Part shown: positions 50,723-58,990 of the stretch, one piece after another | Position numbering within the stretch: position 1 is the first letter of the stretch | Layout of the letters: each line of letters begins with the position of its first letter | Assembly: GCF_014203545.1 (NCBI RefSeq) | Contig: NZ_JACHJG010000010.1 | Span: 1 to 64,000, forward strand | DNA: 64,000 nt | Direction of reading: 5' to 3' | From: Streptomyces netropsis | GTDB lineage: Bacteria > Actinomycetota > Actinomycetes > Streptomycetales > Streptomycetaceae | Translations under genes and position numbers: made by a program | The notes under the pieces: generated by a model | Databases searched by the model: none | Told to the model about the DNA's origin: nothing | The model's input: only the letters and a program-made list of their open reading frames with translations

Positions 50723-51635
50723 TCGGATCGGGATCATCCTTGTGACCGCGCTGGCGCCCGCCGTCTGGGGCACCACGTACCTCGTCACCACTGAACTGCT
50801 GCCGCCGGGCCGCCCCCTGCTGGCCGCCGTGCTGCGCGCCCTTCCGGCGGGCCTCCTGCTCGTGGCGTTCACCCGGCGGCTGCCGCGAGGCGTGTGGTGG
50901 TGGCGTGCGCTGGTGCTCGGCGCCCTCAACATCGGGGCGTTCCTCGCCCTGCTGTTCGTCGCCGCCTACCGGCTGCCCGGCGGGGTCGCCGCCACCATCG
51001 GCTCCCTGCAGCCCCTGCTGGTCATCGGCCTGTCCGCCGGCCTGCTCGGCGAGCGGGTGTCCCTGCGGACCGCCCTCGCCGGCATCGCGGGGGTCGGCGG
51101 CGTCAGCCTGCTCGTCCTGCGGGCCGACGCCCAGCTGGACGGCATCGGCATCGCGGCCGCCGTCGCCAGCGCGGTGGTCATGGCCACCGGAGTCGTCCTC
51201 AGCAAGCGGTGGACCTCGCCCGCACCCCTGCTCGCGACCACCGGCTGGCAGCTCGTCGCGGGCGGTCTGCTGCTGCTCCCGGTCGCCCTCGTCGTGGAAG
51301 GCCCCCCGCCGACGACGCTCAGCACCGCGAACCTGGCCGGCTACGCCTACCTCTCGATCATCGGAGGGGCCCTCACCTACGCCCTGTGGTTCCGGGGTAT
51401 CCGTGCCCTGCCCCCGACGAACGTGACCTTCCTCGGGCTGCTCAGCCCCCTGGTCGCCACCACGCTGGGCTGGCTCGCGCTCGACCAGGACCTCACCGTC
51501 GGACAGTCGCTGGGCGGCTTCGTCGTCCTCGGCGCCCTCGTCGTGGCACAGATACGCAAAGCCCCGCGGGGCCCGCAGACGGAGATCCCGGCGGCGACCC
51601 CCGAACCGGCCCGTCCCGTCCCGTCCTCACGCTGA
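50712..51635 (+). CDS. EamA/DMT-family transporter
   Basis: The 307-residue protein has ten predicted transmembrane helices in two EamA repeats (about 8-135 and 145-285). PAVWGTTYLVTTELLPPGRP and the second-repeat IIGGALTYALWFRGI are typical of YedA/RhaT-like metabolite exporters. GTG 50712 (VLSNRIGIIL) is the only start in front of helix 1; it has no ribosome-binding site and may be leaderless. It lies 36 nt before the NAD(P)-binding gene. Substrate unknown. Confidence 0.88.
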   Translation: MLSNRIGIILVTALAPAVWGTTYLVTTELLPPGRPLLAAVLRALPAGLLLVAFTRRLPRGVWWWRALVLGALNIGAFLALLFVAAYRLPGGVAATIGSLQPLLVIGLSAGLLGERVSLRTALAGIAGVGGVSLLVLRADAQLDGIGIAAAVASAVVMATGVVLSKRWTSPAPLLATTGWQLVAGGLLLLPVALVVEGPPPTTLSTANLAGYAYLSIIGGALTYALWFRGIRALPPTNVTFLGLLSPLVATTLGWLALDQDLTVGQSLGGFVVLGALVVAQIRKAPRGPQTEIPAATPEPARPVPSSR

Positions 51636-51671
51636 ACCGAACCACCCCTCTTCACAAGGAGCTTGAGAACC

Positions 51672-52310
51672 ATGCGCATCACCGTCTTCGGAGCAGCCGG
51701 CAACGTGGGCAGCCGAGTGGTGGCCGAGGCACTGTCCCGGGGCCATGAGGTCACCGCCGTCGTCCGGAACTCCGCACGCTTCCCCCAACTGCCCGCCGGG
51801 GCCGAGGCCCGCGTCGGCGACGCCTCGAACGCCGAGGACGTGGCCCGGCTGAGCGCCGGCCAGGACGTCGTCATCGGCGCGACCCGCCCGGCACCCGGCA
51901 GCGAGGGCGAACTCGTCAAGGCCACCGAAGGGTTGCTCACCGGACTCGCCGGCACCGGCGTGCGGCTGCTGGTCGTCGGCGGCGCGGGCAGCCTGATAGT
52001 GCCCGGCACGGGCGGCGCCACCGTGATCGACGCCCCGGACTTCCCCGCGGACTGGCGGGGCATCGCCCTGGCCTGCAACGCGCAGCTTGCTGCTTGCCGC
52101 GGTTCGTCCGAGGTGGACTGGGCCTACCTGAGCCCGGCGGCGATGCTGGAACCGGGCGTTCGCACCGGGTCCTACCGGTTGGGCGGTGACGAGCTGCTCG
52201 TCGATGCCGACGGTAACTCGGCGATCTCCATGGAGGACCTGGCGGTGGTCCTCCTGGACGAGGCCGAACAGCCGCGGCACCGACGGGTTCGGTTCACGGC
52301 TGCGTACTGA
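51672..52310 (+). CDS. NAD(P)H-binding protein, NmrA/YwnB-like atypical SDR
   Basis: The 212-residue protein has an N-terminal Rossmann motif VFGAAGNVGSRVV and the NAD(P)-binding_10 domain layout (LLVVGGAGSL, AYLSPAAMLEPG). The active-site Tyr-x3-Lys of classical SDRs is absent, as in this group. It probably uses flavin or quinone-type substrates, or senses the NADPH ratio. ATG 51672 follows AAGGAG; likely co-transcribed with the transporter. Confidence 0.87.
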   Translation: MRITVFGAAGNVGSRVVAEALSRGHEVTAVVRNSARFPQLPAGAEARVGDASNAEDVARLSAGQDVVIGATRPAPGSEGELVKATEGLLTGLAGTGVRLLVVGGAGSLIVPGTGGATVIDAPDFPADWRGIALACNAQLAACRGSSEVDWAYLSPAAMLEPGVRTGSYRLGGDELLVDADGNSAISMEDLAVVLLDEAEQPRHRRVRFTAAY

Positions 52311-52634
52311 CCGTTGTCGGGTGCGGTGCCGGTTTCCGCTGGCGCGGGGCCGAATCCGCTGCGCGGGGCTGTTCAGGTGCGGTGTCGGGCCTCCGCGGGC
52401 CCCTTGTCGGGCTGCTTCGCTTTACGCCCGACAAGGGGCCCGCTCCGACCCGCCACCTTCCGTGGGTGGGTGGGGGAAAACAAACCCTCTGTGGTCCCGG
52501 GTGTCTGTCGGGTGCGGGGCGCCCACTGGTTTTTTCTCCCCCCACCGACCTGTCACAGCCCCGCGCAGCGGGAAACGGCGCCGCACCCGGCAAGGTCAAG
52601 GCTCCGCGCAGCGGGAAACGGCGAGGTACCCGCA
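52311..52634. repeat. Composite hairpin element, copy 2 (palindromic arrangement)
   Basis: The left part is the reverse complement of the element at 31232-31612. Its centre is a perfect 16-bp stem (GGGCCCCTTGTCGGGC with GCCCGACAAGGGGCCC) at 52397-52441 around a 13-nt loop TGCTTCGCTTTAC. After a divergent 100-nt spacer the GCGCAGCGGGAAACGG-type units reappear in forward orientation (52552-52630). The right end supplies the start region of the next gene. Confidence 0.82.
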
Positions 52635-52636
52635 AA

Positions 52637-53605
52637 ATGGCAGCCGTGAGGATGAACGCCCCGTTGAAGAAAGCCATACAGATCGCCTGCGCGACATCCC
52701 TGGCCGGCGCAGCCGTACTCGTCGCGGCGCGAGCCATGACGCTGGACGACGGGACCTGGTTGGCGATGCCCATGGCGGGGTTCCCGTACGTCGTGGCCGG
52801 CACCGTGGTCGTCCTGGTCGTGTTGTTGGCGCTGCGCTCGTGGTGGGGTGCGGCGGTGGCGGCCGTTCTGGTCGCGACGGAGCTGGTCTGGACGGTGCCA
52901 CGGTTCGTTCCCGACAGGGAAGACGTGTCGGCGGGCGCGCCGCGGTTGCGGGTGGCCACGAGCAACGCGCATGTGGGCGCGGTCGATCCCGAGGCGCTCG
53001 TCCGGTTCGCCCGCGCCGAGCGGCTGGACGTGCTGGCCATGGAGGAGCTGACGCCGCAGGCGATCGCGGCGCTCGACAAGGCGGGCATGGCCGAGCTGAT
53101 GCCGCACCGCGAGCTGCACCCCGAGTCGGATTCCTCGCTCTACTCCCGGCTGCCGCTGACGGGCGGGGGTCTGCTGCGCGGCCGGGCCACGGTGTGGCCG
53201 CAGACGACGGCCGCCGTCAAGGTCGGCGGGCGCACGGTGCGGCTGGTGGCGGTCCACACGCTCTACCCGCTGGGTGACGCCCGGCGCTGGGCGCGGGACA
53301 TGCGGGAGCTGCGGGCCGAGGCGGTGGACTCGGGCCGGGACACGGTGTTCCTCGGGGACTTCAACGCGACCCTCGACCACGCGCCCATGCGGAAGCTGCT
53401 GTCCGCGGGGCTCACCGACTCCCACGCGGAGCTCGGCCGTGGTTGGGCCCCGACCTGGCCGGCCGATGCCTCGGGTGTGCCGGCCCTGCTTCAGCTGGAC
53501 CACGTCCTGCACGGCCGCGGGCTGGCGGCGGTCTCGGTCAGCGAACACGTTTTGCGGGGCTCTGATCACAAGGCGGTTGTCGCGGAACTGGGCCTTGTCG
53601 GCTAA
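52637..53605 (+). CDS. Membrane-anchored endonuclease/exonuclease/phosphatase-fold protein
   Basis: The 322-residue protein has three transmembrane helices (about 10-30, 43-62, 68-85), then an EEP domain (about 105-320). That domain shows RVATSNAHVG, MEELTPQA (metal-binding Glu), LVAVHTLYPL, FLGDFNATLDH, LDHVL and GSDHKAVVAEL, so the catalytic Asp, Asn and His are intact. The family cleaves phosphodiesters in DNA, lipids or inositol phosphates; here it would act outside the membrane. The start is uncertain (ATG 52637 or 52652) because the upstream sequence is repeat-derived. Confidence 0.88.
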   Translation: MAAVRMNAPLKKAIQIACATSLAGAAVLVAARAMTLDDGTWLAMPMAGFPYVVAGTVVVLVVLLALRSWWGAAVAAVLVATELVWTVPRFVPDREDVSAGAPRLRVATSNAHVGAVDPEALVRFARAERLDVLAMEELTPQAIAALDKAGMAELMPHRELHPESDSSLYSRLPLTGGGLLRGRATVWPQTTAAVKVGGRTVRLVAVHTLYPLGDARRWARDMRELRAEAVDSGRDTVFLGDFNATLDHAPMRKLLSAGLTDSHAELGRGWAPTWPADASGVPALLQLDHVLHGRGLAAVSVSEHVLRGSDHKAVVAELGLVG

Positions 53606-53612
53606 TGGCGCA

Positions 53613-56600
53613 TCACCGCTGCGCGGCGGTGTCCTCGATCGCCGGACGGGCTTGGTGCGGCTGAGGCCGGCCGAAACCAGCCCGTCCGGCGTTTGAGGAC
53701 GCGCCCGCAGGGCGCTCGCCGCCGTAGGCGGGTACGGCCTCTTGGGGGTCGGTCGTCCGGCCGTGCTCGAACGCCTCCTCGAAGGCCGCCTTTCCCATGG
53801 CGGCCTCCGCCGCCGTCGTGATCCGGTCGACGTCGCCGCGCTCGGCGGGCGGCAGGGGCGCGCCCGCCGACTCCCGGGTGGCCGCCGCCGCGCCGAGGAG
53901 GAAGGCGGCCCGCCCGGGGGACCCGGACAGGGCCTCGACCCCGGAAAGGCCCTCCAGGGCCAGGGCGACGGCCCGGGGGCCGCCGATCAGGCGGGCGGCC
54001 GCCAGCCCCTGGAGGTGCAGGGCCCGCGCGGCCTCCGCGTCGCCGCGTTGTTCGGCGACGAAGCCCAGTTCGGCGAGGATCAGCGCGTTGCCCGCGGGCT
54101 CCGGCGCCACCTGCTCGTACCACTCCCGGATCCGGCGGAGGTGGGTCTCGGCGGTGGCGAGGTCGCCCTCCCGGCGGGCCCCGAGGGCGAGGCCCATCTC
54201 GGCGTGTATCTCACCGAACTTGAAGCTCTGCTCGGCGGCGGTCCGCCGGGCCCGCTCGTGCAGCTCGCGCGCCCCGTCCCGGTCCCCGGCCAGCAGTGCG
54301 AGCCGGCCGAGGCCCGACAGCCGTGCGGAGACCTCGGCCCGCAGGCCGAGCTCCTCGGCCATGCGCAGCCCGTCCCGCAGGATGCCTCCGGCCCGCTCGT
54401 AGTCGCCGCCGATCTCGGCGAGCGCGGCCAGTGGGACGACGCTCTGCAACCGGCCCCAGCGGTCGCCCAGTTCCCGGAACAGCTCCGCGCTGCGTTCGCC
54501 GTCGTGCCGCAGCGCCGCCATGTCGTCGCGGATCAGGGCGTGCACCGCCCGTCGGCCGAGCGCCGCCGCGACGCCCCACCGGTCGCCCCGCTCGTGGAAC
54601 CCGGCCAGGGCGAGCTCGACGAGCGCCTCGGCGCCCGCCAGATCGCCCGCGTTGAACAGGGCGTACGAGCGGAACCACCGGGCCTGCGGCCAGGGCCCGG
54701 CCTCCGCCGTCTCCTCCGCCGGGGAGAGTGGCGTCCGGGTGCCCGACAGCAATGCGAAGCTGCCCCACAGGGAACGGACTTCGGCCCGTAGGGGGAGGGA
54801 CTCGGCCGGCATCCCCAACGCGCTTTCCAGCGACCGGCGCGCCTCACCCAGCCGGCCCCGCAGCAGCCAGTACCACGACAGGGCGGCGGTCAGCCGTAGC
54901 GCCGTTTCCGCCGGGCCCTGCCGGACCGCGGTGTCGAGGGCCGTGCGCAGGTTCGCGGTCTCGGCGTCGAGGACGGCGAGCCAGTGACCCTGCTCGGGGC
55001 CGCGGAGGCGGGGCGCGGCGCGCTCGGCCAGTTCGGTGTAGTGGTGCAGGTGGCGGGCGCGTACGGGCTCGAGGTCCGCCATCTCCCGCAGGCGTTCCGT
55101 GCCGTACGCGGCGACCGATTCGAGGAGGCGGTAGCGCGGGCCCCGCGGGCCGTCCGTCATGACGACCAGGGAGCGGTCGACCAGGCGGGCCAGCAGGCCG
55201 AGGACCTCCTCGGCCTGGACGCCGTCGCCCGCGCAGACCGCTTCCGCGGCCTGGAGCGTGCAGCCGTCGGTGTGGGCGGCGAGGCGGCGCAGCACGATGC
55301 GCTCGGGGGCCGTGAGCAGCTCCCAGCTCCAGTCGATCACCGCGCGGAGGGTCTGCTGGCGTGGCGGGGCGCCGCGGTGGGTGCCCGTCAGGACGCGGAA
55401 GCGGTCGTCGAGACGGTGGGCCAGTTCGCGTACGCCCAGCGCGCGCACGCGCGTGGCCGCGAGTTCCAGGGCGAGGGGGAGGCCGTCGAGCCGCCGGCAG
55501 ATCTCCTCGACGGCCTCGGTGGTCGTGGCGTCGAGGACGAAGCCGGGGGCGGCGGCCGCCGCGCGGGCCGCGAAGAGGCGCACCGCTTCGGCGGCGGGCA
55601 GCGGTTCCACCGCCCGCACGGTCTCGCCCGCGAGCCCCAGCGGCTCCTGGCTGGTGGCGAGGACGCGCAGGCCGGGCGCGGTGCGCAGCAGCAGGTCCGT
55701 GAGGTGCGCGACGTGCTCGACGACGTGCTCGCAGTTGTCCAGGACGAGCAGGGCGTGGCGGTCGCGGAGGGCCGCCGCCAGCCGGTCGGCGGGCGCGGCG
55801 GCGGGCACCGGCAGGCCCATGGCCCCGTCGTCGCGGAGGCCCAGCGCGGTGGCGATCACTTCGGTGAGGTCGGCGAGGGAACCGCGCTGCCCGGCGAGTT
55901 CGACGAGCCGGACCCCGTCGGGGAAGGCGTCGGCGTGCCGGGCGGCGGTCTCGATCGCGAGACGGGTCTTGCCGACCCCGCCGGGGCCGGTGAGGGTCAC
56001 CAGGCGCCCCGCCGTGAGCAGTGCGCCCGCCTCGGCCACCGCCCGCTCCCGGCCGACCAAGGGGGTGAGCGGGGTGGGCAGACGCGTGCCCGGGCGGGCG
56101 GCGGGGGCCGGTGCGGCGGCCGGCTCCGGGGCCTGGGTGAGGATCGTCCGGTGGACCGCGGCCAGCTCGGGGCCCGGATCCAGGCCCAGCTCCTCGGCCA
56201 GCCGGACGCGCAGCTCGTCGTACGAGGCGAGGGCCTCGCTCTGCCGCCCCGCGCGGTACAGCGCGCGCAGCTGGGCGGCGCGCAGCCGCTCGCGCAGCGG
56301 GTGGCGGGCCACGAGCTCGGTGAGCTCCCCGACGAGCGTGCCGTGCTCGCCCGCCGCGAGCCGCGCCTCGGCCCGCTCCTCCAGGACGGTCAGCCGCTGC
56401 TCCTCCAGGCGCAGCGCCGCCGTGCGGGCGAACTCCTCGTCGGCGAAGTCGGCGTAGGCGGGGCCGCGCCACAGCCCGAGCGCCTCGGTCAGCAGGGCCG
56501 CCCGCGCCCGCGGGTCGCCGGTGGCGCGGGCCCGTGTCACCAGTGCCCTGAAGCGGTCCGCGTCCACGTCGCCGTCGTCGATCCGCAGCCGGTATCCGGG

Positions 56601-56861
56601 CGGTTGGCGCACCACGCCCTCACGGCCCAGGACCCGGCGCAGCTGGGAGACCTTGTTCTGCAGGGCGTTGGCGGGGTGGGCGGGGAGGTCCTCGCCCCAC
56701 AGATCGTCGATCAGCCGGTCCGCGGAGACCGGCCGCCCCTCGTGCACCAGGAGGTCGGCCAGCAGCGCCCGGACCTTCGCCTCCGGCACCCTGACCGCGT
56801 CCCCCGCGCCGTCCCGGACCACCAGCGGGCCCAGCACCCCGAACCGTCCCCCGAACCCCAT
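53613..56861 (-). CDS. AfsR/SARP-family regulator with NB-ARC ATPase and TPR-like repeats
   Basis: The 1082-residue regulator has an OmpR-like winged helix (about 5-95) and BTAD domain (about 100-240), an NB-ARC/AAA ATPase with Walker A GPGGVGKTR near 292 and the following HALLVLDNCEHV Walker B, and a long helical C-terminal half with TPR-like repeats. AfsR-like proteins activate secondary-metabolite promoters and are often phosphorylated by Ser/Thr kinases. No biosynthetic cluster is adjacent, so the target is unclear. The last 22 residues are encoded by a common Streptomyces inverted repeat. It is divergent from an SDR gene. Confidence 0.92.
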   Translation of the reverse strand: MGFGGRFGVLGPLVVRDGAGDAVRVPEAKVRALLADLLVHEGRPVSADRLIDDLWGEDLPAHPANALQNKVSQLRRVLGREGVVRQPPGYRLRIDDGDVDADRFRALVTRARATGDPRARAALLTEALGLWRGPAYADFADEEFARTAALRLEEQRLTVLEERAEARLAAGEHGTLVGELTELVARHPLRERLRAAQLRALYRAGRQSEALASYDELRVRLAEELGLDPGPELAAVHRTILTQAPEPAAAPAPAARPGTRLPTPLTPLVGRERAVAEAGALLTAGRLVTLTGPGGVGKTRLAIETAARHADAFPDGVRLVELAGQRGSLADLTEVIATALGLRDDGAMGLPVPAAAPADRLAAALRDRHALLVLDNCEHVVEHVAHLTDLLLRTAPGLRVLATSQEPLGLAGETVRAVEPLPAAEAVRLFAARAAAAAPGFVLDATTTEAVEEICRRLDGLPLALELAATRVRALGVRELAHRLDDRFRVLTGTHRGAPPRQQTLRAVIDWSWELLTAPERIVLRRLAAHTDGCTLQAAEAVCAGDGVQAEEVLGLLARLVDRSLVVMTDGPRGPRYRLLESVAAYGTERLREMADLEPVRARHLHHYTELAERAAPRLRGPEQGHWLAVLDAETANLRTALDTAVRQGPAETALRLTAALSWYWLLRGRLGEARRSLESALGMPAESLPLRAEVRSLWGSFALLSGTRTPLSPAEETAEAGPWPQARWFRSYALFNAGDLAGAEALVELALAGFHERGDRWGVAAALGRRAVHALIRDDMAALRHDGERSAELFRELGDRWGRLQSVVPLAALAEIGGDYERAGGILRDGLRMAEELGLRAEVSARLSGLGRLALLAGDRDGARELHERARRTAAEQSFKFGEIHAEMGLALGARREGDLATAETHLRRIREWYEQVAPEPAGNALILAELGFVAEQRGDAEAARALHLQGLAAARLIGGPRAVALALEGLSGVEALSGSPGRAAFLLGAAAATRESAGAPLPPAERGDVDRITTAAEAAMGKAAFEEAFEHGRTTDPQEAVPAYGGERPAGASSNAGRAGFGRPQPHQARPAIEDTAAQR
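53631..53701. repeat. Common Streptomyces intergenic inverted repeat (terminator-like)
   Basis: The arms CCTCGATCGCCGGACGGGCT and AGCCCGTCCGGCGTTTGAGG form a long hairpin. This sequence family recurs many times in Streptomyces genomes, usually between convergent genes. Here it overlaps the 3' end of the AfsR-like gene and lies 25 nt from the convergent stop at 53605. Confidence 0.85.
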
Positions 56862-56988
56862 GCCGAAACCGTAACCCGGCCCACCGACAGCGGACCGTCA
56901 GGAAACCCACAGCGCCCCTCGGCACAGTGGGCACCACGAACCCGGCGGTGCGCAGAGGCCGCCGGAACAGCCAAGGGAGCAGCGGGAC

Positions 56989-57753
56989 ATGACCACGTAC
57001 GCGGGTAAGAAGGCCGTCGTCATCGGCGGGACGATGGGCATGGGGCTGGCCATCGGCAAGCGGCTCGTCGAGGGCGGCGCGGAGGTCCTGCTGACCGGCC
57101 GCAACCCCCAGAACCTCCAGGACGCGCGGACCGAGCTCGGCTCGTCGGCCCATGTGGTCTCCTCCGATGTGGCCGACATGGCCGCCATCGCGGCGCTCGG
57201 CGACACGGTGCGGGAGAAGCTCGGCCGGATCGACCACCTCTTCGTCAACGCGGGCATATCGGAGCTGGCCCCGGTCGCGCAGGTCACCGAGGAGAGCTAC
57301 GACAAGCAGTTCGCGGTGAACACCAAGGGTGCGTTCTTCACCGTGCAGCGACTGCTGCCGCTGATCGCGGAGGGCGGCTCGATCGTCTTCACCACCTCGG
57401 TCGCCGACATCATGGGCTACCCCGGTATGGCCGTCTACTCCGGTACGAAGTCGGCCCTGTGGTCCTTCGCCCAGGTGCTCGCGTCGGAGCTGGTGGGGCA
57501 GGGCATCCGCGTCAACGCGGTGTCTCCCGGCTTCATCGACACCCCCAGTGGGGGCGTGCAGGGCCTGAGCCCCGAGGAGTTCGAGGCCATGCAGCAGATC
57601 GGTGACGCCGTCACGCCGATGCGTCGGCACGGCTCGGCCGACGAGGTGGCGCGCGCCGCGCTGTTCCTGGCCGTGGACGCGACGTTCACCACGGGCGAGA
57701 AGCTGCACGTCGACGGCGGTCTCGGCCAGCACGTCGCCGTCCCGCAGGACTGA
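56989..57753 (+). CDS. Short-chain dehydrogenase/reductase
   Basis: The 254-residue classical SDR has GGTMGMG at 13-19 (cofactor), NAG in FVNAGISEL, catalytic Ser in TTSVAD, Tyr-x3-Lys in YSGTKSAL, and the C-terminal VDGGLGQ. The Arg after the first helix (TGRNPQN) favours NADPH. It is divergent from the AfsR-like gene and convergent with hxlR. Substrate unknown. Confidence 0.92.
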   Translation: MTTYAGKKAVVIGGTMGMGLAIGKRLVEGGAEVLLTGRNPQNLQDARTELGSSAHVVSSDVADMAAIAALGDTVREKLGRIDHLFVNAGISELAPVAQVTEESYDKQFAVNTKGAFFTVQRLLPLIAEGGSIVFTTSVADIMGYPGMAVYSGTKSALWSFAQVLASELVGQGIRVNAVSPGFIDTPSGGVQGLSPEEFEAMQQIGDAVTPMRRHGSADEVARAALFLAVDATFTTGEKLHVDGGLGQHVAVPQD

Positions 57754-57766
57754 TCGGCGACGCGCC

Positions 57767-58108
57767 CTAGGCCGCCGTCTCCGCCTGCTCCTCCAGGAGG
57801 GCGATGCGCCGGTGCCCCCAGGCGTTGAGGGGGGCGAGCGCCGCGTAGAGGTCGCGGCCCAGTGCGGTGAGGGAGTACTCCACCTTGGGCGGGACCACGT
57901 CGTAGACCTCGCGGTGCACGATGCCGTCGGTCTCCAGCTCGCGGAGCTGCTGGGCCAGCACCTTCTCGCTGATGCCCGGCAGCAGCCGCCGCGTTTCGCC
58001 GAAGCGGCGCGGACCCTCGTCGAGGGCCCACAGGATCAGGACCTTCCACTTGCCGTCGATGACATCGACGGCGGCGTCGACACCGCACTGGTACGACTGC
58101 TTGCCCAT
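57767..58108 (-). CDS. HxlR-family transcriptional regulator
   Basis: The 113-residue winged-helix regulator has Cys8 near the N-terminus (SYQCGVDAAVDVIDGKWKVLIL) and RRLLPGISEKVLAQQLRELE. A conserved N-terminal Cys in HxlR/YodB-type proteins often senses electrophiles or diamide. Likely targets are the convergent SDR or the FMN reductase gene upstream. Confidence 0.9.
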   Translation of the reverse strand: MGKQSYQCGVDAAVDVIDGKWKVLILWALDEGPRRFGETRRLLPGISEKVLAQQLRELETDGIVHREVYDVVPPKVEYSLTALGRDLYAALAPLNAWGHRRIALLEEQAETAA

Positions 58109-58214
58109 GGCCCGTTCCCCCTCCGACCGCCCCGGAGTCGCACCCTATCGCCGTGCTCCGCGCGGGACCCCCGTACCCGCGCGGAGAGCGTTGCGAAGGG
58201 GCGCACCGCGGGGT

Positions 58215-58808
58215 TCAGTTGCCGTACGGGCGGGTGGCGCGGGCCTCGCGCAGGGCCAGGGCCCACCAGGTGAGCTGGTCGAGCATGACCTTCGCGGCAC
58301 CGGCGGCGGCCGTGCCGGCCTCCTCGTCCAGGTGGCGGCCGTTCTCGTCGAACTTGCCCCACGGGCTGTGGAAGCTGATCGTCTCGCGGATGGTCACCGC
58401 GTGCAGCTCGGCGAAGACCGGGCGCAGGTGCTCGACGGCGCGCAGACCGCCGGAGAGGCCGCCGTAGGAGATGAAGCCGACCGGCTTGGCCTGCCACTGG
58501 GTGTAGTGCCAGTCGATGAGGTTCTTCACCGAGGCCGGGTAGCTGTGGTTGTACTCGGGGGTGATGACGACGAAGGCGTCGGCCTCGGCGAGCCGCGGGG
58601 ACACCTTGGCGAGGAGGGCGGCGGCCTCCGGGCCGGGGTCGCTGGAGAGGTTCACCGGCAGCGGGTGGTCGGCGAGGTCTATGACGTCCACGTCGATGTC
58701 GGTGCGCTGGGCGGTCTGCTCGGCGAACCAGCCGGCCACCGTGGGGCCGAAGCGGCCCTCGCGGGTGGAGGCGACGACGACGGCGAGGCGGTACGGGCTG
58801 TCGGACAT
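58215..58808 (-). CDS. NADPH-dependent FMN reductase
   Basis: The 197-residue flavodoxin-fold protein has ASTREGRFGPTVAGWF (FMN phosphate loop), TPEYNHSYPASVKNLIDW (family signature) and SYGGLSGGLRAVEHLR. Such enzymes reduce quinones, azo dyes or FMN and help against redox-cycling compounds. ATG 58808 was chosen; the longer frame to 58886 runs into the promoter. The SoxR box upstream gives it a likely inducer class. Confidence 0.92.
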   Translation of the reverse strand: MSDSPYRLAVVVASTREGRFGPTVAGWFAEQTAQRTDIDVDVIDLADHPLPVNLSSDPGPEAAALLAKVSPRLAEADAFVVITPEYNHSYPASVKNLIDWHYTQWQAKPVGFISYGGLSGGLRAVEHLRPVFAELHAVTIRETISFHSPWGKFDENGRHLDEEAGTAAAGAAKVMLDQLTWWALALREARATRPYGN

Positions 58809-58881
58809 GGGGTCCCCCCTGGCAACGGAAAACTCGGGATCGTAGGGCGGCCGGTGGGGCCGCCGAGAAGAAGCTTCCAAC

Positions 58882-58899
58882 CTCAAGCATGGTTGAGGT
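58882..58899 (-). promoter_or_regulatory. SoxR box
   Basis: CCTCAAGCATGGTTGAGG: perfect 6-bp arms with a 6-nt centre, 18 nt in total, the same arm sequence and length as the enterobacterial soxS box. It lies between a minus-strand -35 TTGACC (58898-58903) and the FMN reductase start, about 75 nt upstream of the ATG. Confidence 0.8.
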
Positions 58900-58990
58900 C
58901 AAGGATCATTGATGCACTCAGGGCAAGTGCCCCGGGAAGTCCGGTATTTCCCGGGGCGCTTCGGGCTGGAGAGGGGTTCGGGGAGCCGGA

